From Certhia americana (lineage: Eukaryota > Chordata > Aves > Passeriformes > Certhiidae), in NCBI GenBank assembly GCA_018697195.1, contig CM031858.1, positions 126,545,214-126,609,213 of the forward strand: a stretch of DNA of 64,000 bases, read 5' to 3'. The position numbers were made by a program, and so were the translations under genes. Shown here one piece after another: positions 36,201 to 45,282 of the stretch. Positions within the stretch are counted from its first letter, which is position 1. Every line of letters starts with the position of its first letter. Below the pieces are notes generated by a model, which saw only the letters and a list, made by a program, of their open reading frames with translations, ran no database searches and was not told the DNA's origin.

Positions 36201-38647
36201 TGGTCTCTTGCTTTTAAATAATATTGCCCTGGTATTTCTTTTTCTTTTATTTCTTTCCAGGGGAAAAAAGCACTATTCACAAACTTTGATCCCAGCTGTC
36301 TGCTTCCCAAGTCCCTGGACTACTGGACTTATTTTGGATCTCTCACTGTTCCACCTCTTCTTGAGAGTGTTATCTGGATTGTTCTGAGAGAGCCCATAAG
36401 TGTTTGTTCTGAACAGGTATCTTTGGATTTTTCCCTGCTATAGAAATGTTGCTTTTGTAAGGATTTAAATTGTAAATCCATCCAAAATTACAGTTTTTTT
36501 GCAGACCTTGGCACTGCCGACCTTACAAGATTTTCAAAAGCCAAAATTTGTATATCAAATTTATTCTGACTAGGTGCCTTTCTTGCTGGAACAGCTATTT
36601 ATTATTCATTTTTAAAAGGAATCTAAACACTCTTAAAATAAATAAACAAAAATAATCCATAGAAAACTTAAATAAAAAAAGAGTTCTGGTGATGCTTAGA
36701 AATTCTGGAATTCCAATTGATTTAATTATTTGCATATCCTGCTCAAACCTCATCTTTGGCATTTTTATCTGGCAGACGAGTAGTAAATTTCTTTTTGCAT
36801 TCTAAATACATAAAAATTGATGAATTGCAGAAAAGTGAATACTATTGTAGTAAGTTGGGGGTATGCTAGGCTGTTTTAGGAAAGCTGTGATTCGATGTAA
36901 GAGAGTCTACATTTCTTGTTAAAGCTTAGTGCTGTGTCTTAATTTGGCAACAGTGACACCCAGAGGGCTGATCCTCTTAGGTGTAAAGAATTTCTGAGTA
37001 GAAACCACATACTCAGCAGAAATGGAGACTTTAGTCTTTGCTAAAAGTGTTAAGACAGTTCCCTGAATAGGTTGCTTGTTAGGAAACCTCAAATTTCTAT
37101 TTGTAACTGATTTGAAGTAATTTATTTGCTCAATGTATGTATTTTTCTCATCTGTATCTCTTCCTCACTCCCCTCAATCTGGCTTTGTAACACTTGCTGC
37201 AATGTGTATGGATCTAGGATTGAAAACTTGTGTTAAGGTATCAACTTTCCAAAGACAAGCCATTTTTCAGGTTAAAAGCTTCTTATTTGGGCAAATCTAT
37301 AATTAATATATTCTACAATGTGAAACACTGTATATAAACAGCCATGTGTAACAGGCTCAAAGAACGTGGTGTGGGAAACTGTCAAGTATAGTGATCCTTT
37401 ATTAGTCATTTTTCATAAACTTTAGCTATATCTTATGTATTAAAGCAGAAATTGCTATATTCTTATCAATATAAACTTGCGTACAGGTGTTTATTTCCAG
37501 TAATGTCTGCTATTGTGATTGTTCAATTAGCACCGGGACTGATACTGTTCTACCACTTAATTTTATTCCTTGAGTTGGTATTTCTTTAGGGCTTTAGAGT
37601 TTACTACTGACTTTTTGTTGCACTTTTCAAGTTACAAGAAATTAAAAATAGCTTTTAAGTGTTTGGAAACTTACAGGGCCCTGAATTACAAACGTTAGCT
37701 TCAGAATGGGGTAGATAGCATTGAATGGGAGCAAGATAGCATTGAACTTTTCTGCTCTTAATGTCATTACAATGCAATGTGCCATACAACTAAATGCTCT
37801 ATTATAGTGGAATGTTTTTTGTGCTGTCCTACCTTTGGTAACCTAGGAAGGAAGTAAGGTGAGATATAAAAATAGTAACTATTGGAAATATTAGAAATTA
37901 AACAAAATTCTATACTTAGGTCAGAAATCAGGCTCAGATTTCCCAAGTTTTAGACATGGAGCTCTGAAGGGGTTTCTGCTGAGATCAGCATATGCTGAGT
38001 TATAAATAACTGCTTGTCCTGTGTCTTCACAAAGGAAGAAGTTGGAATCTCTCCTGGTTTGAGTAAGTGCTAGTTGCAGAAGCTTTCTGTAGCACCAGAC
38101 TTGCAATTCCAGGTTAATTGGGAGTATACTCTTTGAAAAAGGAAACATACACAGAATGTTTGTGTGATAAGAAACATAATCTTATCTTTCAGTGAAAAGC
38201 ATTTCAGAATCTCCAAACTATGAAATCCAACTAAAATTATAACTCCCCAGTTTAGATCACATTATGGAAGACAAAGTGTGAATAAAGGAAACAAGTAATC
38301 CTTATGCACAGTTTTATGTTGACATGTATTTTGGGATATTTTCTCAGTAGTCAACCTTTTTCATTTAAAAGGATAGAAATGGTGAAATTGACATTCCCCT
38401 CATGACTTAATAAAATACAATTCTGTTCTTTCAGGTGGAAGAAAAGTGACAAGTGTCTTTAATATTTACGTGTTTTCTCGTTAGCATTGACATGAAGGTT
38501 TTCTGCTGAACCTTATGTCTCTTTTGGTTACAGCTGGCCAAATTCCGCAGCCTCCTGAGCACTGCTGAGGATGAGGTTGCCTGCTGCTTGCTGAGAAACT
38601 TCCGGCCTCCCCAGCCTCTAAGGGGACGAGAAGTCAGAAGGAATTAA
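21170..38647 (+). CDS. CA13: CA13, cytosolic alpha-carbonic anhydrase XIII (seven coding exons)
   Basis: CA13 catalyses CO2 hydration to bicarbonate in the cytosol with a zinc ion. Coding exons: 21170-21200, 26803-27000, 30684-30802, 34118-34213, 35331-35393, 36261-36416, 38534-38647, totalling 777 bp and 258 residues (human about 262). The exon sizes after exon 1 (198, 119, 96, 63, 156) follow the family pattern. Zinc ligands are His93 and His95 (QIHFHWGS) and His118 (LHVVHWN); His63 (NNGHS) is the proton shuttle. Glu105 and the Thr of SLTVPP complete the active site, so the enzyme should be active. The tail [16 protein letters not shown] and the SLTVPP motif point to CA13 rather than CA2 or CA3. 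No signal peptide is present. Oddities are six cysteines, all in the C-terminal half, and Phe in place of Pro in WTYPGS. Confidence 0.94.
22290..22652 (+). mobile_element. LTR-type interspersed repeat, copy B
   Basis: Shares an ordered set of segments with copy A: GTTATCCCAGAGATACTAGC, the CAGCAGTGGATCCATCCTGG part, AGTGGACACTGGCCCTCTTG, GAGAAAGCTTCAGTAGC and GAAGCCACACCTACAGCC. Same orientation as copy A; the 5' boundary is unclear. Confidence 0.65.
22926..22970 (-). mobile_element. CR1 3' tip
   Basis: AATCACAGAATGAGTAAGGT followed by TGGAAGGGACCACAG is the reverse complement of a CR1 3' end. Very short. Confidence 0.65.
23110..23165 (-). mobile_element. CR1 3' tip
   Basis: CATAGAATCATTTAGATTGC and AAAAGACCTTCAAGAT match the reverse complement of a CR1 tail. 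Confidence 0.65.
26803..27000 (+). CDS. CA13: CA13 coding exon 2
   Basis: The acceptor GCATTGCAG ends at 26802 and the donor GTTTGT starts at 27001. The exon is 198 bp and reads (G)[20 protein letters not shown], the middle with [18 protein letters not shown], and [21 protein letters not shown] and the shuttle histidine of NNGHS are present. Confidence 0.96.
27316..27336. repeat. (CT)n microsatellite
   Basis: About ten CT units without interruption. Confidence 0.9.
29630..30110 (-). mobile_element. CR1 LINE 3' fragment (minus orientation)
   Basis: Reading the plus strand: AGAATAGAATAGACTC at the tail, TTCCAGTGTTTGACCACC, GTAAAGAAATATTTCCTAGT, CTTTGAGCCTTACCCGCTAG, and CCTCAGCCTCCTTTTCTCCA. 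This is the reverse complement of CR1. Confidence 0.85.
30684..30802 (+). CDS. CA13: CA13 coding exon 3 (zinc ligands)
   Basis: The acceptor is GTTTCCAG and the donor GTAAGG at 30803. It reads (V)[20 protein letters not shown] then [19 protein letters not shown]. The two zinc-binding histidines of HFH and the conserved SEHTVDG are intact. The 119-bp length is the usual CA exon 3 size. Confidence 0.97.
30803..34117 (+). other. CA13: CA13 intron 3
   Basis: No classified repeat is recognised. A G/T-rich stretch at 32300-32445 resembles the block upstream of E2F5 in composition. No coding sequence. Confidence 0.65.
34118..34213 (+). CDS. CA13: CA13 coding exon 4
   Basis: The acceptor is GCTTTTCAG and the donor GTAAGA at 34214. 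It reads [20 protein letters not shown] then [12 protein letters not shown]. It holds the third zinc ligand (LHVVHWN). Confidence 0.96.
35331..35393 (+). CDS. CA13: CA13 coding exon 5
   Basis: The acceptor is GTGTTAATAG and the donor GTGAAC at 35394. It reads [20 protein letters not shown] plus K, the usual 63-bp exon. Confidence 0.94.
36261..36416 (+). CDS. CA13: CA13 coding exon 6
   Basis: The acceptor is TTCTTTCCAG and the donor GTATCT at 36417. It reads [20 protein letters not shown], then [17 protein letters not shown] and [15 protein letters not shown]. The gatekeeping Thr of SLT is present. The family's WTYPGS is WTYFGS here. Confidence 0.96.
38534..38647 (+). CDS. CA13: CA13 coding exon 7 and stop
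   Basis: The acceptor is GGTTACAG. It reads [20 protein letters not shown] then [17 protein letters not shown] and TAA at 38645-38647. RPPQPL-GR-VR is typical of the CA13 C-terminus. Confidence 0.95.
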   Translation: MAKFRSLLSTAEDEVACCLLRNFRPPQPLRGREVRRN

Positions 38648-40740
38648 AGGAGTAAATCTGGAGTAGCCTCCCTCTGAAACCAAAGGATGAATTCATTTTA
38701 ATAGTTAATATACTTTGTGGGTTTTCTTTTTCTTTTTTTTTTTTTTTTTTTTTGTGAGTTGTTTTAATGAATAGGTGTTGTTTTATTAGTGGTTTCCATA
38801 CAGTCATTTCTCACAGGCAAGTATGCCCAGAGTTGTCACAGGTTCATTGATGTTACCAGGTCTGACTGGGTTTGAGTGCGTTGGCTTGGGAGCAGTGAGC
38901 CATCAGCGCTGCATACACAGAGGTCACTGCTAATCATAAGGGCCAAATGTGGTGAAGGAGTTGTCCAGATTTTGCCACCAAATTACTAAACAGGATCCCT
39001 GGTATTATTGACAGTATAGGATGTTATTGGATTATTCTTTTGGTCTGTAACATAACATTTGGCTTCTGTATAAACCTCACATTGCAGTTCTCAAGGAAAA
39101 ATATTTCAAGGATGATGTAATTTCATTGCTGACTTCTGCAATACCATGCTTACTTTCCTACAAAAAGCAGTAATGACTTGCAGCATTTAAGTAAAGCAGA
39201 TATTTATATGATCCTGTTATTCTGACTGCTTCATATCAGTAATCATGTACTGATTACTGAATAGGTATTCCTGAATTTCACAATGTCACAAGATGAAATT
39301 GTCCTGAAACCTGAAAACTGCAAGGTGGAAGGGCACAGAAGGAGCAGTTTGTGCCTAAGTCCAGTTTGTTGCGTTTGGTGAAAAATAAGGGATTATTACA
39401 CCATATCTATGTAGCATCAGACTTTTGCCACTTAAAATCAAGAGGCAGGGGTAGCTGTTCCAGACTGTGACACGCTGCAGTGTGAACCACATGCTGCTTA
39501 CTTCTCATCTTGCTGTGAAGCACAGTACTACCCAGGTATAGAATGTCTCAAGGTGCTGGCTGATATTCTGCTGTCATAGTTGAACTTCAGTGGTTGCACT
39601 TGTATTCCAAGACCAAAGAGAATAGTCAGAGAGAGCCAAAGAAATTGGAATCAAGTCAACATCTAATAAAAAGCTCAGCCCTCAATAGCAATATGTTGAC
39701 ATGTCTGTCTTTATGAGTTGACTTGAGCCTGTGTTTCTCTCAGGAGTTTTTTTTATCTGAATATAATTGGGGTTTTTTACACTAAATATTTTTATTAATG
39801 AACATGCCATAGGATGTAGCTTAGGATAGAATTAGATTTACTCTCAAACTGTGAGAACTACATAGTGAAATCATTGATACCTGAAAGAGGCAGCTAGAGG
39901 TTTTACTGGCAGCAACTAACACCAATCTCTGTAGTACTTCTGACAAATTCATCTTCCATAACTGCTCTCCTTGAATTAATTTTTAAATAGGTTTTATATG
40001 CTCTGCCTCTTACCTCAATGGGTCATTTGATGTTAGATGAACAGACATTAGGGAAATCACAATCAGGATTGACTTTATATGCTGGTTTAGGACAATAAAT
40101 TAGACCTAAAGATATAGATATTTTATCTTAGTTTAAGATATGTGGACTTTTTTGTTTTCTCCTCCCCAGAATATAGCTATTATATCCTGCAAGGCATCCT
40201 AATGCCTTTTGAATATTTTCTGAAGAAAAGAACACAAACAGACCACTGGAGAAATAAAAGGCACTTAGCAGCACTAAGAAAAGTGGGAGTGTGTTGTATG
40301 TTTTCAATCTTTCTTTTTGGACTTAGGATTTGATCTCATATGTTTCCCTGTTATGTGAATAGCTACAGAATGTGGAAAAAATGTTTACAAATTGCAGGAA
40401 GGATACAAAGTTTGTTTGTCTTAGAGGAGAAAGGAATAAGGCTACTGCTTCACATAGTAAACAGAAGTTTTACATATTTCTTACTTATTGTAAACAGTGG
40501 AGTTGATTCAATGCTTTTATATTTATAAGGATTTTGCAAAATAAAAAATGGATTTTATGAATGTGTCTTGTATTTTCTATTGAAGAACCTAAAAATTTAC
40601 AGAGAAGGCTATACTTTTATAATTAACACCTACATCTTTAGGTTTGGAAAAATTTGTCATCCATCATTTGAAATCTGTCTTTGGGCAGTGTAGTATTAGA
40701 TACATCTTTATGTTCCAAATAAAATATTTTTGGCAGTGGT
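38648..40740 (+). other. CA13: CA13 3' UTR and candidate poly(A) signals
   Basis: No coding sequence is seen. AATAAA occurs at 39665-39670, 40540-40545 and 40718-40723; the last two have GT/T-rich sequence downstream. A run of 21 T lies at 38733-38753. Which signal is used cannot be decided from the sequence. Confidence 0.5.
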
Positions 40741-40789
40741 AAGACATGCAATCAATTCTGCAAGTTTCTGATAGTGCATTTTTGAACTA

Positions 40790-40985
40790 CTGACTATTTT
40801 TATAGTTACTATAAAATACTACTTATTAGTATTTTATATTATATATATTTATTTTTCTATTTTTATATCTTATTTATTTTTATTATATATATATTTTATA
40901 TTTATATACTTATTAGTATTTTTATTAGTATTATACTTACTCTATATATACTTATATATAGTATATATACTATAGTATTTTGAAC
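40790..40985. repeat. AT-rich (TATTTTTA/TATA) low-complexity block
   Basis: Repeated TATATATTTAT, ATTAGTATTTT and TATACTAT motifs. A 23-bp stretch (TTTGAACTACTGACT...TTTTTATAGT-like) occurs on both sides, at about 40782 and 40980, as if the block expanded inside a duplicated segment. Confidence 0.75.
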
Positions 40986-41360
40986 TACTGACTGTTTTCA
41001 TAGTAAGTTTTAGAGGAAGTCATCATTCAAATAATTCCCCTTTTGTGGAGATGCCATGGTCATGTTAGATAGGTCTAGCTAAAAATTAGTGGTGACATCT
41101 GATAAACACTAGAAATGCTCAGTTGCCTGAAATCCTTTGGGAATAGCTTCTCAGGTTATCCATCCCCTACAACTGTAAAGTGAGAATTTGGACACAGTCT
41201 CAGCTCTGAGCACTTGGTTGCACTCTCATTCCCTAATTTCCTCTATGCCCAAGCTACACTGAATCTCGAACAGACTACTCAATGTGCTCCCAAAGAATCT
41301 GATCTCAAGTGTGACCTCCATGTTGTCCAATACAGAAATTGAAGCTGAAATATGTCATCA

Positions 41361-41380
41361 CCCCCCCCCCCCCCCACCCC
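41361..41380. repeat. Poly(C) tract
   Basis: Fifteen C, one A, then four C. Length may be inexact in the assembly. Confidence 0.85.
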
Positions 41381-44338
41381 TGCAGCTGCACATCCCTTTG
41401 ATCAACTCTTAACTCTCTGATACACTTGGAGCCTTTATATTAAGAAGAATGAAATGCTCAGTGACCAAAAAAACATAGAGTGTATTTGCTGAAAACAGTA
41501 GCTGTCAAGAATTGTGGACTGCTGGAAGGTTGATCACCCATAAACTTATTCTCAGAATTAAATAAACCACAGCAGAGCCCTGGGGTCAGCTCTGCTGTTT
41601 TTGGCACAGGAGGGAAGCAGTCTGCTCTGTTATGCTTATAGCATTTGCCATCATTCTCATGATGTTTTTTATGTTGCACATGTTTAACATCAGCTGAGAA
41701 TTTTCTTTATGTCAAACAAAAAAACCACGAGAAGTAGCAATCTTCCCTTCTGGAGTACATTGGGCTGAAGATGTACCAGACATCTGTTTGATGTCATACA
41801 CCCATTTGCTATGTACTTATATTTTCTCTGCTGGTTTATAGATTTGTCTCTCAGTTGTTTGCAGACACGAACTGGGACCTAAAGGAATTCTAAGAATGAA
41901 TTTGAAGGAAAAAATCCCAAATCATCATTAAATCTCAAAATAACTTCACAGAAAAGAAATGGAATATGGCATATGAATAAAATAGCATAAATCAAATACA
42001 TCAAATACATATATGTTATACAGTGTCTATAAACTTAATGGAAAGGAAATTCTGGATTTAGATTCTTGTAGCTTTAAATAGGCAAGGGGCAGATTACGAG
42101 AGAAATCTTCAAATGTTAAAAGCTGCAAATAATTGAGAAACTTAGAGCACCTTAAGGTTGTAAGCTCAGCATGAAGGTATGAATAACAGAGGAATCCTGC
42201 TCAAGAGATGTGTCTTCTTTCTTTTACTATTCATTAATTACTCTAACAAAAGCATGGTGACAATCTCCCTTATCACTCTGCTGCTAGATAGACTGCAACT
42301 AACTTCTGACCTAGCTGCTGCAGTTTTTTGTTCTCCCACCCAACCGGATCTTGCTTTCCAGTTATAGACGTGAAATACAAAGATCGGGTCTGCGATTTTA
42401 TCTCTTAGATACTGTTATTTCTGTATCTCTTGTGAAGTACTTGACTCAATGACAGAGGACATTCTCTGTGTGTCTGCTGGTTTTGTGCGACAGGAGATAA
42501 TACTGAAATGCTGAAATAAATATGTTTCTAAATTCATGTTTTGTTTCCTATTTCTGTCAACCTCTCCATCCTTTATGCCAAGTACAACTTTTCACTTTGG
42601 TGAAACATTTGAATGTGTGATCTGTGTCTCTTCTCCTGGGCTGCAGAATTTGAGGACAGAGAATGTCTCTGACAGGAGAATACTGGATTGTCATGTGAAA
42701 ACAAAGATTTTCTGCCTCTTATTAACAGAGTTGATGTGCTGTACTGTCAATTCTTATGTCTGTTTCTATTTTACCAAATTTCACCCACATATTTGGGTAG
42801 ATAATTTTGAATAATTTGTAGATACTACTGACAGCTTCATTTTTCAGATGAAATTACATGGGTTACATGCAACAGGTAGAAAAAATATTTTTGTAAGATC
42901 TGATTTAATTATTTTTCTGTCTCTGGTTTGTAAATATTTTGAATGAAATATCAGCTGTTTAAATGCCAACACATTTCTTCCAAATTTTTTTTTTTTTTTT
43001 TTTACAGTTGTATGAACAACAGACAGAAATGTGGCCTCAATATTTCTTCTTTTTCAATAGCTCTTTGATGACTTTGAGGAAAAAAAGTTAACCCAGTCAT
43101 TCTTGGTACTTTTCAGAGAGTTTTTTTCTTAATTTCTGATTTCCCTTTGTCCTGTTGAAGCTTCAATTTCTTCTATAGTTTATGTTTCCATTAATAAGCT
43201 GGCAAATGATGCTGCTGATAAAAAAATCTTCCCCTGTCAGAAATAGATGAGTGATTGATTGAGAACAGGGATATTGGATTAGAAAAGATGATAACAGACT
43301 AAGCTGTATTAAGTAATCTAAAATTCTGAACTGACTCAGAAAAACTGAGTGGTAAGATGGGGAGAAGATAAAGAAAAATGTTAAAGATAGAAGAGGCACT
43401 CTCAAAGCCTTCTAATAGAAAAAGAGGCCCTTTGCATATTGCTCTTGCCGACAGATGTCACTGTGATTAAGGCAATTGTCACCTGACCACTAACAAGACA
43501 TCCTGAATAAGACCCACAGTGTCCTGAAGGCTCAGCCTGTCAAAGAAGAGCATGCAGTATAACTCACGTATTAAGGATGTGCTGCTGATTGTGATTTACT
43601 CCCTTTAATGTGAAACAGTATTGTGAAAAGAGGAAAAAGAAATAATTACTTTCTGACACCTAACAAAAGATACTAATTTAAAAGATTGTATTTAGGTGAA
43701 TATGTGCATTTAAATGCTCCCCATTTTCCACGAGCAACTGCTGTTATATAGTTTCACAGATGCCTAAAGCCACAGGCCAGAAACAATCACTATAAGAATA
43801 AGGTAAGTTTTTCTGTGTTTTCTTCTATCTGGAAATTTCCCCAAACAGAAAAATAATATATCAAGGTCATTTGTGTGCTGGGAGCCTAGACAGTGCATGG
43901 CTACATCAGCACTACCACACAGGCTCTGTAGGTCTGGCACATTCTGGCTTAACTGGACATCCCTGAGTCCATGGAAAGACACTGGGCAAGGCATGGGCAG
44001 CAGGGCAGACTATGCCAGTGCCTTAAATTCTGGCTGCAAGCTCTGGGCGAGGATAAAGTCACAGAAACAGCAAATACAGCTGAGCATAAGTTATCATCAT
44101 TAACCAGTTGTGGGCTTTTTTAAAGGGTGCAGAGAAGATTCCTATGGAAAATCTGATCAGTTATTTAAACCAGTGTCTGCTTCAGTTTTCTGAATCAGGT
44201 GAATGGTGGTGCTCACTTCAGCCATGGCACCACTAGCACCTCACTCTCTGAGTGAGGTTCCAGAATGGGCTTCTCTTTTAGTTTTGAGATTGCAACATCA
44301 CTGTAGGAACTCAAGGCAGGCTCCTTGGCTCCAGGTTC

Positions 44339-44440
44339 ACACAAGCATACTGTAAATGTAAATGTAAATGTGTGTTTAAAGAGCTTCGTGGTTACACAAG
44401 CACAACATAAATGTAAATGTGTGTTAAAATATCTTCGTGG
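44339..44440. repeat. Imperfect tandem duplication of about 50 bp
   Basis: Two units run from ACACAAGCA through repeated TGTAAA and GTGTGTT to CTTCGTGG. The first has one extra GTAAAT hexamer. Confidence 0.75.
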
Positions 44441-44524
44441 TATATCAAAAGTTACATCAGTCTTGTGAAGCCCCTGGCATCTGGAAAAAAAGGAAATATT
44501 TCACCATTTTTAAAAAGAGTAAGA

Positions 44525-45282
44525 AAGGAGCACCCCAGGAATGACTGACCTGACAGCCTCACCTCTGTTCTGGGAAGATCATGGAAGAGATTCTCTTAGA
44601 AGCTATGCTAAGCTATGCTAAAGCATGGGGAGGCAATTTGAGATACTCAGCATGTCTTCAACAAGGGCAAGTCCTGCCTCACTAAACTAGTGGTCTTCTA
44701 GGTTGAAGTGACTACATCAGTGGACTAGGGAGGAGCCATGAATATTTTCAATCTGGACTTCTGTAAGACCTTTGATACAGTCCCCCACAACACCCTTCTC
44801 TCTAAATTGGAGCAAGATTGATGGGATGGGTGGACTGGTCAGAGGGTATTGGTCAACAGCTCAATGTCCTGATGGATATTGGTGACAAGTGGTGTCCCTC
44901 AGATGTCTATACTGGGACCAGTACTGTATAGTGTCTTCATAATGACACAGCCAATGTGGCATCAAGTGCACCCTCAGTAAGTTTGCAAATGACACCAAGC
45001 AGAGTGGTGTGGTTGACACACGTATAGAATGGGATGCCACCCAGAGGGAGCTGAAGAATCTGGAGAAGTGGGCCCATAGGAATCTCATGAGGCTCAATAA
45101 GATCAAGCGCAAGGTGCTGCACCTGTATCAGGGCAACCCTTGATATCGACACAGGCTGGGGATGAACAGATCAAGAGTGGCCTGGCTGAGAAAGATTTAG
45201 GGGTTCTGGTAGATGAGAGGCTGGACATGACCCAGCAATGTGTACCCACAGCCCAGAAAGTCAAATGTATCCTGGGCTGTAT
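44525..45282 (+). pseudogene. Decayed CR1 reverse-transcriptase fragment
   Basis: Translation in broken frames gives LDFCKTFDTVPHNTLLSKLE, VTSGVPQ, GPVLYSVF, KFANDTK, and [15 protein letters not shown] with [16 protein letters not shown]. These are CR1 ORF2 RT blocks in the right order. Several frame changes and stops are present, and the catalytic FADD is FAND (44982-44993). It is not functional and has no 3' tail; AT-rich DNA follows at 45282. Confidence 0.88.

Larger units (their letters stand above)
34214..38533 (+). other. CA13: CA13 introns 4, 5 and 6 (interrupted by exons 5 and 6)
   Basis: The pieces are 34214-35330, 35394-36260 and 36417-38533. No recognised element is seen; 35820-36180 is GC-richer and unclassified. 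Confidence 0.6.
40741..44524. other. Intergenic DNA downstream of CA13
   Basis: AT-rich and without recognisable exons on either strand. Holds the AT block, a C run (41361-41380), a T run (42985-43003) and a short tandem duplication (44339-44440). Confidence 0.6.

Noticed and set aside
44861..45152. Minus-strand open frames of 71-83 codons
   Set aside because: They are antisense to the decayed CR1 reverse transcriptase.
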